Positions 11,400-28,612 of a stretch of DNA of 64,000 bases are shown one piece after another. Location: positions 20,524,517 through 20,588,516 of the forward strand of contig CM060469.1 of NCBI GenBank assembly GCA_030544235.1, read 5' to 3'. The notes under the pieces are model-generated. The model saw nothing but the letters and a program-made list of their open reading frames with translations, ran no database searches and had not been told where the DNA came from. Source of the DNA: Lepturacanthus savala. Taxonomy: Eukaryota > Chordata > Actinopteri > Scombriformes > Trichiuridae. The position numbers were made by a program, and so were the translations under genes. How positions within the stretch are numbered: the stretch's first letter is position 1; each line of letters starts with the position of its first letter.

Positions 11400-14300
11400 A
11401 GGTCGAACGGAACTGGATTTGAGTTTGAACTGAAAGGAAAGAGTGATAGAACTCAAACGGACACCAGAATCTGCCTTTGAATGAAGATGAATGACTACTG
11501 AACTGACTGTAAGTGTTTCCTAGCCTCTGATAAAGTGTTTAGACTCAGAGGAGTGCAGGTGATGCCGTGCTGCAGGATGGGGATCGAAAAAAGCTGATGA
11601 ATATGTTCATATTTTTCCAGTTTGTTTCCTAAATATGTTTACGAGTTCTGCAAAATAAATTTAAAAGGCTTGTAAATAGAAACGCTCAATGAATGTTTGA
11701 GGAGCAAATACCAGGGCTATGATTATTCTTTTCTTATTTACTTGGGATGTGTTTAAAAAGCAAAAAGAAACAAACCAAACAAAAACACAGAAATATCCAC
11801 TGGATGCAGCTGCGGGTATTTCACACATAACATTTCTAAATATGTTTCATGTGGTAAAAGAAACTCTGTGGCTGTACTTTATTTTAATGACCAGACGCAG
11901 CATGGCGCTCATTTTTATTTCTTACTTTCCTCAATAGTTTAAACAGAAGAAGAAAAGCAGCAGCATCAGCAGTTTACATGATGACAAAGTCAATTACAAA
12001 ATAAATACATGCGTAAATACTACTAACATCATGTCATTTGTCAAAAATGCAGATATGTACATTCACAAGTGAATTTCATGCTCCAGAGATGTGAGCATCC
12101 TCAGCAAAAAGACAATTATAACAATAATACAACTTCATTCATATGAATTTCATATAAAAAGATGCAACCCAGTGTGTCTTACATAGCATGAAAAGGAATA
12201 TGCAAGAAACAGGAAAACAAAGGACTAAACATAGAGCGATTTAAAGATGCTTAGTAAATAAAATGTTAGTTAAAACTATAGCTGGGGTGAAAATGTCTAC
12301 AATTTTCTTGTGATAGTGAGGTGCAGAATGATCCCGAGTGGGAGTGAGGCTCAGCAGATAATTATTTATTAGCTGCAGCTAATTATTTGTTTCATATTTT
12401 ATTAATTAGCTGATTCTTGGTTAATTGATCTCTATAAGGCAGAACATTTTCAGTATGAGAAGCTCAACCAAGTTGGACAAGTTTACATTAAATAATTTGT
12501 TCATTTTAATTTAATGCTTATAAATGACCGCTACACAGCTCTTGATATTTGGTCAGTTCAGTCCAGTGAACAGTAAATTCACTCTTTATTCTGCATTTCA
12601 TTGGATTTTAAAATCCAGTTTGATTTAGTTTCCGACAGCATCTCTGATCAATCACCTCCAGTCGTCTCATCAGTTTTTTTCAACACTATGAATCAGTGAC
12701 GGAGCGTGTTCACCTATTTAGTATTTTCTTTTCTTTTAGTTTTGGGTTTAACTTTTCTGTTTCCAGAACAATGTCAAACAAAAGAGCAAAGCAAATGTTG
12801 CATCTCTCCTTTAGTTTTGTGATGTTTTTGGATCACGTTGCAGCCGACAGACTGACGTGCGTGTTGGTGGTCAGCTGACCCCTATGAAAGGAGGCATTGT
12901 GAGTTTATTGTTTAGGATCAGCTCAGTATGACATGAGAGGAGAAACTGTATCTCTTTAAAAAAGCTGCAAACAAGGAGCAGTAAAGACAACTTCTTGTCA
13001 GAAAAGGAAAAATAACGAGAGATTTGTGATGATGCAGAAAAGTTTTCAGCTTGTTTTTCTTTTCTGAAAAAAAATCCAGTCAGACTAGTGATGTCTTTAC
13101 TTTCTACTGATCATTACTTTGTTGTTTCTTCCTATTGATAATTGAGCCGCTGCAGATAACATCATAACGTGTCCAAAAATATTTAGTTTATAACAGCTGC
13201 AAAGATGAGGTTTTAGCTGTTGATCCCTCAGAATAACGGAGTGTTAACAGACTGAGAGCTTCTCTTTCTGTTGAGCTGCAGCTTTGCACCAATGTAAATA
13301 ATAGTTATAATCAATTCTTTTTTTTTGTGCAACTAGGGGTACAACTTGATTTAACAGATTAATCATTTGACTAACATCACAACAGAAAACAGTTCAAATG
13401 TCTCTTGATGTTTCATGAAAAAACACATGGGAAACTATAAAACATCTGTTTCAGATCAGAAATTGATGGCATCAAATGTCTTATTTTGTCCGAACAACAA
13501 TCCACTAACTAAATGAACATTACAGTTATACTAATGTTCAGTAGAGCTGTAATAATACATTGATTAATTATAGTTGATTAAAAATAGCTGCACCTATTTT
13601 GATGTTCAAATAATTTTAAATAATCAATTTAATGCTTTTCCTTCTCGTGCATTTTGATAAACTGTTGGTTGGACAAAATAAAGACACAAATGACAGATAA
13701 TGGGAACGTTTAACAGCATTTTCACTGTTTTCTGACATTTTATCGACAAAATGATTCTTCGGAAGAATAAGCCACAGTTTAGTCTATAATTAAAAATAAT
13801 CAGTTGCGGCCTATATTACAGAAACAAATTTTCTCATGTGAGATGCATAACAGGAGGATTTTTTACATGAAAACTGACTTTCAGATTATGCAGTCATCAA
13901 AATAGTTGTTGGTTAATTTGCAGTCAATCAATTTAATCATTTAATCACTATCATTCCAGTTGGAACACATTTCACTGTGATGATGCCAAAACATTCAGCT
14001 GAATGACCACATTTCAGTCTGTTTCCATGAGTGAGCCTCAGTTCTGAAGAGTTAGAAAGGAATTCTGGGAATTGTAGGAACCAGTGACAAAAAGAAATTA
14101 CAAAGTTTTGTCACCGACGATTTCACCTCGAACAAAAGACTTAATACTGAGACAATTTTTGTCCTTTAACGTCAAACGTTGCCACTGATCCATGTGACAT
14201 TTGTTCTGTATTATTCTTCAACATGTTGTTTCTGTCCATGAATTATCTGTCCTCTGTGTTCTCTCAAATCATTTTTGTTGATTTCCTTTAATTTATATGT

Positions 14301-15230
14301 ATTCATTAATTTACATCAACAAATGAAAATAATTAAAATATATTTGATCAGCTATGATTTCATGTTTTGTACTATTGCTCTGATTATTTATTACCTGAAT
14401 CACTATTGACCTGCTGTTATGTCACTCTACACTTTTATACTGGAAGAATAATATTATTTTAGTTTTATTGAACAAAAATATATCAAAGTTAAAAGAAATG
14501 AAAAAAGATTAAACTAAATTAAATAATTTCACTTATTCCAGATGATTCCAAAAATGTAATTATAACCAAATATTTCACTGTGAATTTGGGTATTTTTAGC
14601 CTCATTGTAAAGATTTTCAAAAATGTAAAATCTTAATGGAAAGAAGGAAGGAGTGTAGATAATATTGTTTCTTCTTAATTGAATGTACAGGTTAAAAAGA
14701 ATGAACTTTACAATACATAAAACAGTGGAAAACATTGTTTTTCATTACCAGTTTGAGGTTTTAAAATTAATATAAATCTTTATAGAGAAGCAGTTTTTAT
14801 CTCTGCAACGATTAGTCAATTATTATTAACTATTACATTAATCACCAACTATTACATTAATCACCAACTATTTTGACAATAGATCGAAGTCATTTTAATA
14901 AGAAAATGTCCAAATGATCTTGTTTCTTTAGTCTTCTATAATAGTAAACTGATGATCTTTGGGTTACAGACCAAACAATTCATCGATTAATCCTTTTAAA
15001 AATCAATAGATTAATTGCCAATCAAAATAGTCGTTGGTTGCAGACCTAATCTCCACATACCTGGAACTAACTGCAGGTCTGCTGCAACTTTCTGCTTCTT
15101 TTAAAACAAGGCAGCAGAGAAAATAACAAACATGATGTATGACAATTCAGTAATGTTTTGTTTAAAAAACTTTACCCTTTTCAATAATAATGTTTTGTTA
15201 AAAAATAGATGATCATTTTCCTAATAATTT
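11400..15230. other. No gene between yipf6 and the F-box gene; 3' UTR and repeat relics
   Basis: The first few hundred bases are the probable yipf6 3' UTR. The rest is AT-rich with no ORF carrying a recognisable domain. Relics of the dispersed TAATCGATTA-type repeat are at about 13545-13815 and about 14800-15050. The 14800 copy carries the characteristic 'cttctataatagtaaactga' core. Confidence 0.6.
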
Positions 15231-15234
15231 GGGG

Positions 15235-15418
15235 AAAATGTTGTTTACCATCAGCCAATAAACCCGAAGAAGAACTGCGTCATCACGGCGCGACGGCGAC
15301 AAACCATGGTTGTATCTGTCACCGGAGAAGTGTGAACGTCCGCTAACTCTGCGGACAGCAGCAGCAGCGGCGGGCTGCGGCGGGACAGTTTGCGGGTGAA
15401 TCAAGCTGCGGGAATCTG
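15235..15418 (+). promoter_or_regulatory. Putative promoter of the F-box gene
   Basis: Immediately upstream of the ATG the sequence switches from AT-rich to GC-rich. It contains a CCAAT box (15254-15258) and an ATF/CREB-like TGCGTCA (15277-15283). A GC- and CAG-rich probable 5' UTR follows. No TATA box is evident. Assignment rests on these motifs and on position. Confidence 0.4.
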
Positions 15419-19023
<3,605 letters not shown>

Positions 19024-19604
19024 CGAAGGAGAACGGATTTATGAATGTCCTCCCCGCAAAACTCTGTTTTTATTGAAATAACTGAAACTGATGAACACTG
19101 AGTGAGAGATTTTCTCAAGCTAAAAGAGCGATCGGCGGAGGCCAGACAGGAAGTGATGTCAGAGCTCTGTAAGACTTCCTGAAAATGAAAAGTCTGCCAG
19201 CGATGCCACATTCAGGTGCAGCATTAATCAGCAAAACTGTTACCAGGAAGGTGACCAGCACTAACAAACACAGGCCAGTCGCTTTAAAAAAAAAAAAGGA
19301 AAGTGAGTTAGTTTTAAAATTAAAAAAAAAAGATTTTAAAATGTTAAAGTCTTTTATTGGGACGTATCGGCAGGGAGACTAATGCAAAGCAAGAAAATGG
19401 GCAAAATGTAAGAATTTGTGAAATAAACTAGTGTTTTATTTAAAAAGAAACTGAGTCTGCAGTGGTGTCAGGCTGCAGCTGATGAATATTTTAATTATTG
19501 ATTCATTTGATGATTTAATGGATAATTGATTGGGTCATTGCCTTTGCTCTATTAGTTTATCTCTTTGTTGTTTCCCTTTTCTGAGTTTTCGTCATTTGAC
19601 TGGA

Positions 19605-19830
19605 AATTAGGGCTCAACAATATCGATATTGTGATATGAGACTAGCTATCATCTTAGATTTTGGATATCATCATACGGCAAAATGTCATTTTCTGAATTT
19701 ACCAGACGGTAGATGAGCTTCTCCATAAATGGTTCTCTTGAGGATGAATATGCATTTTATGATTTAATCTAGATGAGTAAATGAAACCCTAAAAAATATG
19801 CAAAACGCTCCATTCACAATTTTTCAGGGT
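19605..19830 (+). repeat. Fragment of an 'AATATCGATATTGTGATATGA' dispersed repeat
   Basis: The motif 'caatatcgatattgtgatat' followed by 'gagactagctatcatcttag' and 'attttggatatc' is typical of an interspersed element common in fish. The ends are degenerate. Confidence 0.45.
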
Positions 19831-20199
19831 CAACTAAGTGTATGGGGCTGCACGACACAGTTATTACTGACTAATCTGCTGATTTTCTTTCCCCCAATTA
19901 ACCGAACAATTGTTTGGTCTATAAAGTGAAAATAGTTTCCCAAAGCCTAAGAGGATTTAATTTTGTCTGAGCAACAGTCGACCACAACACAAAGACACAG
20001 AAGACTAAATTAACAAAACTTTCATAGAATTTTTGGAAATTTATTTTCAATCATTTGACTAATTGATACATCTTTGCAGCTCAAGAGTTTTCAATTAGCT
20101 TCTTTTGCCTCATGAACTGTCCAAAAAGACATTGAATTTACATTCATATATGAAAACCTGCAAATTATCAGTCCTGCAGGACCTTAAACCACTGAGGTG

Positions 20200-20985
20200 G
20201 TCAAAGTATGCGTTGAGGGGCTGCGGTACGGTGCCTCAGGATTGAGTTGCTGCTGTATGCAGACAACATGTTCCTGTTGGCTTCATCGGGCCGTGACCTT
20301 CAGCTGTTGCTGGAGCGGTTCATAATAGAGTTTGAAGCAGCTGGGATGAAAGCACCTCCACATCTGAGGCCATGGTTCTCAGCTGGAAAAGCGTGGATTG
20401 CAGCCTGCGGGTCAGGGATGAGGTCCTGCCTCAAGTGGAGGAGTTCAAGTATCCCAGGGTCTTGTTCATGGTTGGAGGGAGATTGACAGGCGGATCGGAG
20501 CGTCTCTCTGCATCGGCCCGTCGTGATGAAGAAGGATTTCACTCTCTATTTACCAGTCAACCTACGTTCCTACCATCACCTATGGTCATGAGGTCTGGGT
20601 AGTGATTGAAAGGACAAGATCTTGAAATCAAGCGGCTGAAATAGGTTTCCTTTGCAGGGTGGCTGAACTCTTTCTTAGAGACAGGATGAGAAACTCGGTC
20701 ATCAGGAGGAGTCGGAGTAGAATCGCTGCTCCTCCACATCCAGAGGAGCCAGTTGAGTTGGACATCTAGTGAGGACCTCCTGGACGCCTCTCTGGTGAGG
20801 TGTTCTGGACACAACCCTCCAGGTTGCGGCACCGGGGGAAGTCCCAGGACACCCAGGAGAGACCATGTCTCTTGCTTGCCTGGGAACACCTTGGTATCCC
20901 CCTGGAAGAGTTGGACGAAGAGGTCGGGGAGAGAGAAGTCTGGGCTGAAGCTGCTGTCCCAAACTCGGATAAAATGATCACATTG
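20200..20985 (+). mobile_element. Non-LTR retrotransposon (LINE) ORF2 3' remnant
   Basis: Translation in shifting frames matches the 3' part of a fish LINE reverse transcriptase. It has a LLLYADNM segment (20247-20270) with the catalytic YADD changed to YADN, SSGRDLQLLLERF downstream, and VDCSLRVRDEVLPQVEEFKY in another frame. A REVAGLSLRDR-like piece and a C-terminal WERLGIP-like segment come after that. Several frameshifts and stops show it is dead. The family (L2, Rex1 or RTE type) cannot be fixed without alignment. Confidence 0.8.
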
Positions 20986-22113
20986 GTGAAGAACTATATT
21001 CTGTTGTTGCACTTATGGAATTATTGCTGTGGAAATGGGCTTTTTACTGAATTTATCAGCGAACAAGTCAACAAAAATTAAGTTTTAAGTAACTATTTAC
21101 AGGGTAATAAATGAAATTTTAAATAAATGTCTGGTAGTTTACAGTATTAAGACTGAAGTGTGTTTTCAGGATTTCAGAGTAGCTAACTTTGTTTTACTTC
21201 AGGAATTAGATTTATCAACAGCTCTTGTGTTGATATTGAAATGTTTGAAGTTTTCTCAGTGTTTAGTGTAAATCATTTCATAAATTAAGTTTGCTTATAC
21301 CACTGTTACATTAAGGATGATGTGAATCTGAATGATTTTTTTTTGTTTTATTTGCGATACACTAGCTACTTTTTCTTTTACAACTTTGGCTCTTTGTTCT
21401 GCGTCACTTTAGTTCTTTGTACTATTTATACTTTTCCCCGTAGAGACTACGTGGGATTAGATTGAATCGTCTCTGATGAGATTATTTCTTTATTTGCGTT
21501 CTATCATGACGTATCATATGATCTGAGAAATTATGTTGACAAATGTAAGAACCGGTTGCTTACAAGTTGAGTGGTTTGAGTTTATTCTGCTGATGTTAAA
21601 CTTGAACATTATAAGTGACTGATAATAAATGTAAATTTTGTAAATTTTGGTGCTTGTGTTTTTTCTTTGGAAACAGCTGAGAACAGATTGTCATGGATAT
21701 TCACTCTGGTTCCATCCCATCTTTATTGAAAAGCAGATATGGACAAGTTGCTACAGATGATCAGATTCACCATCTTGTTAAACATCTGTGTTAATGGTTG
21801 ATCCAATCAATTGTCTTTTCCAGATCTTTTATTTTCCCCATTACCTTTTTATAATAAACTATATTCAGACAGTGGTAAAGAGTTGGCAAGAAATATGTTA
21901 AACATGTTTTATTTTACTCACAAGCTTTGTAGGGAGAGAAATGAGGTTGGGGAAATCCAGAGTTTCAAAGACCTCTGACTTTAGTAAATATTAACACACA
22001 GCCGCTTATAACAAAGATATTTATCAAAACTGTGTAGCCTACTCATGCATGCATACATTAAAGTAGTCATACACACTTAAATAGTAGAATCATAGCTTCT
22101 AGCCTTAGAATTT

Positions 22114-22120
<7 letters not shown>

Positions 22121-22158
<38 letters not shown>
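22121..22158. repeat. (AT)n microsatellite
   Basis: An AT dinucleotide run abutting the hAT-like fragment to its right. Confidence 0.9.
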
Positions 22159-22159
<1 letters not shown>

Positions 22160-22161
<2 letters not shown>

Positions 22162-22370
22162 CGAATTAATCACATTTTAATGTCATATCTGCTAAAGGTC
22201 TCCTGATAAAGAATTTGAATTCTAGGATATTAATAAATTGTAGTGCATGACTAATCAATTGAATACAGTAAGAAGAGAAGATCTGAAATCCAATTTTTTA
22301 TTGGTGAACTGTGCTTCATGAATTAAATCCATAAGTAAAGGTCAAGCACATTAAACCAGTTATCTGACCC
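22160..22370 (-). mobile_element. 3'-end fragment of the hAT-like element also present at 55314-56261
   Basis: In reverse orientation this matches about 55985-56215 closely. Shared blocks include 'ttgaattctaggatattaat', 'gtagtgcatgactaatcaat', 'agaagagaagatctgaaatc' and 'gaactgtgcttcatgaatta'. It lacks the left end of the element and is a truncated copy. Confidence 0.85.
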
Positions 22371-24650
22371 AATGTTGTTTAACATAAAAAAATCTAAAGG
22401 AATATAATTTGATCATGTTCAAATCTAAAAGACCATAACCCTAAATACAACAAAAACTGTCAGTTATGTCAAGTAAATAATACGAATTGTTCGTACAGGT
22501 TGGATTCTTGAAAACTAAAGACAAACTCTAGGTACTGATCCACTTTTATAAAACCAGGTGATATAAAAATAAAGTGAGCATCATTTTAATATCTAGATTC
22601 TCACAATTATCAAATTACGAATTCATTTATTTATGAAGCAAATTTGAATATTATAATACAACTGCAGCAGCTGAAAGTGGTTGAAGTAACTTACATTTTC
22701 TTTGAAGTAGCAGTTAACTTGATCCGCAACTCTAGAATATTTCCAACAAAAATGTATATCCTTGTGGGAAAAATAATAATTCACAGTGAAAATTCTTCAT
22801 ATGTTCACCTAAGTGCAGAGAGAAAAGTAAAACTCTGCAGGTAACTAGTCACCTGAATCCAATTGGCTGATTACCTTACATGCACTAGTCTTTAAAGGGT
22901 TCTTTTACTCTAAATGTCACCTGGAAGTCTGCAGACAGTAGAAAATTAATCATTGTCAAGATTTAAGATGTATGTTTTTTTCCTATTTATTCAACCACAG
23001 TACATACTTTTATTAAAATAGCTCCACTTTTAATAATTTTAAGAAAATAATATTTAACTTGTTAAACGTTTTCCTTTTATCTGTTGCCAGTCTCATATTC
23101 CAGGTCTAGTAACCACGACGACTTAGGAAGAGAAGAGGTTTATCACAGTAACTGTCATGAGTAAATAAATTCAATGCACACACTTAACAAGAAATAATTA
23201 TTTTTAATATCAAGTTTCAGTGTGTTTCTCAGCTATACAATATAAACAATATCAACATAAGATGAAGTCTTTTATTTCTTTAAGACTTGTAAAATTGTGA
23301 ACCTGTCCTTTAAGTTTTTTTTTTGTTGGGTAATGTACCACTGCAGCTCTGATGCAGCAAAGTGAGCTGCTGGCCGCTCAAAAGCAAGAGAAACATTAAT
23401 AAATATACACATACACTTAAAAGGGAAGGTCTGGTGGTTTTATGTTTCTTATTGTTAACAAATTGTATGAAAAGACCCAAACACACAAATAATTAACTAC
23501 ATCTTCTATTCTGGCTCCACAGACACTAAATGTGGATAATTCTAGCCAACAAATGCACCATTTCATCATGTTTATTTGTTACTAAAAACTATTCAGCATA
23601 TGCATAAGCTTTACATCTTCAGATGGGGCTTGGGAAAAATAAGAATAAATAATATAATAATAATATAAAATATAAGACTAATTAGGACTAATACATTGTT
23701 GAATTTAGCCTTTTCATGGGACTTGTTGACAATAAGAAAATAATGAATAATCCCAGCCTTATCGTGTTAAATGCGTCTGTGGCAAAAGCTTCAGTTAGTC
23801 TGAAATGATTCTGTACAGATTCTGGAGTCATCAATGAAAATGTGCAGGTTGTTATGTTCATATTACATAATTCTGTTTTTGTAAAAAAGGCAAATGAATG
23901 ATCAGAGCCTCCAAAGAGCCCGTGAAGGTTTCATAAAGTTCCCTCCTGACACCTTAAAGTAAAGGTTCTGGCTTTTTCAAGTGTGCCTTAATCAATACTG
24001 ACATGTCCATATGTGCTCAGACATGTTTTTTTTCCTGTATTTATTCCTACTCTCTGTATTGACCATGAAAATATTCTGAACGTCACAACACTGCAAGAAA
24101 TGAGGAATAAAATTCACAGCCCTTCTTCCAAAGTTGATCTGAAGCTAAAGCAGTCTCAGTTATCTTCTAAAGTTACAGCTAATTTAGAACCAAATCCACT
24201 CTTTTCATAGTCTGGTTTTATATATAAATATCTTAGTAACAACCTGCTGCAACTGTTTTTGTGCATGTGTGACTTCTCAAAGTTTATCTCCAGCTTTACT
24301 TGTTGTACTCAAACCACCTGATACATACATATGGTTCAATCAGCCAAGGGCTGAGGATTTTACTCCTCATTTCTTAGTGTTTTCTCATTTAGGGAGAAAA
24401 GCTTCAGGGTCAGTCTGGACAGTAGGAACAAATCAAGACTAATACACATTCTTAAAAACATGCAAGTATTGTATTAAGATATGTAATAACCTGAATCTGT
24501 CCTTTAACCAAGGTAAGAGAACTCCAATACTACGTCCAGTTAGTTCAGGTCCAGGCCAGAGAGGATCATATGACGTGCTAAGTGTGGTTCTACATACAGT
24601 ATCTTTATGAAATCGCTCATCTCCTTCCTGTTAAGATATTGACATGTACC

Positions 24651-26588
24651 TCAGAACTCCAACATGACCGTCAGTGGCTCCAGCGAGTTGAGGACAATCT
24701 CTTGTTTCTGGCCGTAGATTCCCTGCTCCACCTTCATCCCAGCCTTGGTGCACTTCGCTGAGCCCGACATGAACTCAGTGCAGGCGGACACCAGGTTTGA
24801 GAAGAGCTGGGCGCCCCACCACAGCTCACAGCCACCTTTATACTGCATCCGCCTCTTGGCCACTGGCTCCCCAAGCAGGGAGTCCTGGGGGATAAATAAA
24901 ACGCTCCCAGGAAGGTCGAGGATGGACACAGTGTGTCCAGTGTCTTTTCGGAAAAATTTTGTGGTCATCAGAGTGTTGGCTGTGGAGATGATAAGTTTTC
25001 ATGAATGAATTACATAATGCTCAAAAACACATTAAACCCACAAAAAAGAACAAATTGGCATAAAAAATTAAATATGACTAAAAAAATAAACAGTTGCTAA
25101 AACACAGAATGAACAAAGAACAGCCTGATCTTTTCTCATTATGACTTGTTGCATGTTACATGGTTGTTAAAAGTTGACACAGATTACAAAATTTCCTGAA
25201 ACTCCCATTAATAATAGTTTAAACTATTAAGAGCTAAATGCAGATGCAAATGTACAATATATTTACAATATTTATTTTATATGCATTATTATTAGTAGTA
25301 GTATTGTGTGTGCATATGTAAAAGGACAGGATATTAAATAACTGATATGTCATTGTTGAAAAGGAGAAGAGGATTAAATAAGAAAATGCTTCTTCTTTGT
25401 CCCTATTATGTTTTGTTGTTTTTACCATTTTACTTCTGTTTTTTACTATAAATTCTCTGAAATATATTGTGGAGATGAATGGAGCTCAGATAACCTATAA
25501 TCAGATCTGCACACACCTTACAGCTTGTGTCTATAATGTCTATAAAAATCAGAAGCAAATCGCTTGCATATATGCAGAAAAATACATTATCCTTCACTAA
25601 CTTTTGTAAAATATCAGTTGACCTATTTGTATCTGGAAATAAGAGAATACTGTGTCATCCAAGGAATATTTATCACATTAATAATATTAAGGTAGTTTAC
25701 CCATTTCACATGTGTCGTCCTCAGTGGCTCCGTGGAAGAAGCAAACATACACAACCATCCCCTCCTGGATCTGAGGACAGGAAACATCTGCTGTTAATCT
25801 TCAATACAGAGACATTTTGCTGATTTACTAGCTAATCAGAGGAGGAGCTCATGAATATTAATGTTACAGACTAAAAGTGGGAAATATTGTACTTTCTACT
25901 ACATTTATCTAGTTTGTCTTAATTTTCACATGAATATTTGACATAAAATAATATATTATAAATAATATATTTTACTGTTTAAATTGTCATTCTTTTATTT
26001 TCTTTTTTTTTTAAGGTATACTATAATTTATTAAACAATATATATGTGATACATATATAATCAATAATATCTTTTTTTCATTAATCCACCCAAAAATATC
26101 TAAAATCAGCTCTAACATTAAAATGTGTTTGTTGGTGATAAAAATAGATATTAAACTATACTCCAATAACACTGTATAATGAGTACTTTTACTTTTAATT
26201 CTTTAATTACGTTTTGGTGATAATACTTCTGTACTTTTACTTAAGTAATGTTTTGAATTCAGGACTTTTACTTGTTATAAAGAATATTTAGATGACAGTA
26301 CTTCTACTTAAAGTAACTGACTGCTCTGTCCATCACTGGGAATATCAAAACTTCAAATACAACCCAGATATGGGACCTTTAATAAACTCACCTGTTTCTA
26401 CCTCCTTTTCATGGCTTTCAAGCCATGTTGTGACTTAGAAATAGATTGGAAAAATGTACCCATCACCCACCTCAGCCCACTGAGCATCGGCTCCGTCCAG
26501 TGCAGGTCTGATCTTGACCTTGGCCTGACTGCACTGCTGGATGACGACACGGGCCTGCAGCCGCCTGGGTTTCCGGAAGGAAGCAGGA
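24651..26588 (-). other. Three-exon ATD/DTD2-like domain at the 3' end of the chimeric gene
   Basis: The last three exons encode a full ATD-type fold aligned end to end with the intact dtd2 at 39834-41736. Shared elements are QQC near the start, GMVVYVCFF, HGATED, VSILDLPGSVLFIPQ, a GIYGQKQ-like block and a terminal LEF. The middle exon is 70 nt in both genes, with phase 0 before it and phase 1 after it. Two differences affect functional motifs of the deacylase family: PQAT is PQDS (residues 993-996), and the C-terminal Asn-Gly-Pro is Leu-Glu-Pro (1062-1064). There is no in-frame ATG in the first of the three exons before the domain, so it cannot readily be a separate gene. Confidence 0.88.
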
Positions 26589-28561
26589 CTGTTCAGACAA
26601 ACATATACAAGTATTTATTATATTTTATTTTTATATTTTTTATAAGATAATTATTGATCATTAATTATTTGACTATTTGGGTAGCATTATGACAACAGAA
26701 ACAAATAAAAACATCAGAAGTGCAGGATTCTGACTTCAATAGAACTAAAATAGAAAAAGACTAATTTTACCATCTTCACACAAACATCACAAGAGTCAGT
26801 GGTTCTCTGTGTTGTACCTTTGTGCCTCAGGAGGAGGTTTGGCTGCCTTTGCCGGGGAGGAGCCAGCGATGGTGAAGACGGGCCAGGGTTTGGTGCTTGG
26901 AGCAACCACAGGCTCCAGGCCACAGCTGGAGCTCCTCTTGGCTGAAGAACCTGGCTCCAGGTCCTTCTTCCTCTTTGCTGGCCGCTGATTGACGCTGCCC
27001 TGGCTCCGTGGTTGAGATGGTGTCTGCGATTGGGTCTTCAGAAGAGATTTGCTTGTGGCTTGTGAAAGTTTGTTTTTTTGTTGTGTCTGTGGCTCAGGAG
27101 GCGGATGTGGCTCAGTGAGAGGTTTGGTGGCACCTTGGACTTTGACGCAGTGATGCGTTCTGGCGCTGCCGCGCGGACCCTTAGGGTGAGTCTGAGAGCA
27201 GCTGCTTTCCTGCTGCTGAGGTTGTTCCTGCACCTCTGGCTGAGGATCTTCCTGAACCTGGACACTGCTTTGGTTCTGTGGCTGAAGCTTTGAGCTGTTA
27301 GTCTGCGTTTGGACTTTAGACTGTGGCTGCTGGACTCTATTGACAGACCAGATCCTGGTGACAAAGCGGTTGATGGGAGTTCTGGGTTTCAGGTTGATGG
27401 GAGCTCTCAGATGAAGAAGGATGGGGATTCTGGGTTTGGCCTTAAGGGAAGTTACAGCCTTCTCCTGGGATAAAGATTAGAGACAGAAAGTAAAGAGAAA
27501 ACCTGCAGAAACCTGAAAACTTCAGGTATTTCAGTGTTTTTTATTATGCAACGTACCAGTGTTTTCCAAACCTGTAGTTTTCATCAGTTCATACTAGGAC
27601 AGCAACTAATAACTGTTCTGATTGTAGAATAATCTATAGATTATTGAAACAATTATTTGTTGATTGTTTGGTTCATAAAATGGTGTAAAATGTTGATCAT
27701 TGTTTCCCATAGCTAAAGTGTATTCAACCTAAAATGTATTTTTTATCCAAACTAACAGTCCACAACCAAAAGATCATCAGTTTACTATTATAGAAGACTA
27801 AAGAAACCAGAAAATAATCAGATTCGAGAAGTTGGAAGCAGAGAATTTGGACATTTTCTTCTTAAAAATGACTCATATCATTTAAATCAATGATCAAAAT
27901 AGCTGCAGCTTAATGTCATAGTTGGCATCTAATTGATTAAACGATTATTCATTGGTATTGGATTAAAAAGACAATCTTTGGTGCACCCTTATGTTTGCTG
28001 TTGAAAGGCATTTTTGCCTTTTCATTCTGTCAGGTGCCCATATGAACACTGACAGAGGTTTTCTTTGTTGTAAACATCTGTCCTGTTCATAAATCCCTTC
28101 AAATGTGCTTTCAAGGACAAAATCCACAGCATGTCCATATGATTCCTGATGGCAGCACCACTGCTGCTCCCTCAAGGGATGGACCAAACATGGAGATACA
28201 TTTCATACATTCAGATGTGTGACAATCTGCAGGACTTTGACTTTTTAAACTTTTCAATATTATCTTCAGATAAACTTTTTTAAAAAATGAAACAGAAATT
28301 CACAGAGGGCGTTATGAGAACTTCTCCCCATCACTCCCCACTAAGAGCATTATATGAAGGGATCTTCTAAACGTCAGTACTGTCACTTTAAGACACTTAA
28401 AACACTGTGAACCCGTCCCCCGACTAGGATACAACTAACTCAGTCTGGAATCTGATTTATTAACATAAATATAAAACATCTTTTCACCTGGATATGAAGA
28501 GTAATGTAACATATCGTATATTTACACTATAATTTGTTTGATTTAGGCATTATAAATAGAG

Positions 28562-28612
<51 letters not shown>

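Larger units (their letters stand above)
19024..24650. other. Gene-free interval between the F-box gene and the THAP-ATD gene
   Basis: Apart from the F-box 3' UTR (about 19024-19440), this holds repeats: the LINE remnant at 20200-20985, copies of the TAATCGATTA-type repeat at about 19475-19600 and 19845-20090, an (AT)n array, and a 3'-end fragment of an hAT-like element at about 22160-22370. The two flanking genes converge on it from opposite strands, so the right part also contains the 3' UTR of the THAP-ATD gene. A candidate minus-strand polyadenylation signal is at 24040-24045. No ORF of interest was seen. Confidence 0.6.

Noticed and set aside
26471..27464. Splitting the chimeric gene into a THAP gene and a separate dtd2-like gene
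   Set aside because: Exon 15 has no stop before its donor. The first ATD exon has no in-frame ATG ahead of the domain, and the frame runs through the junction. Only transcript data could overturn this.
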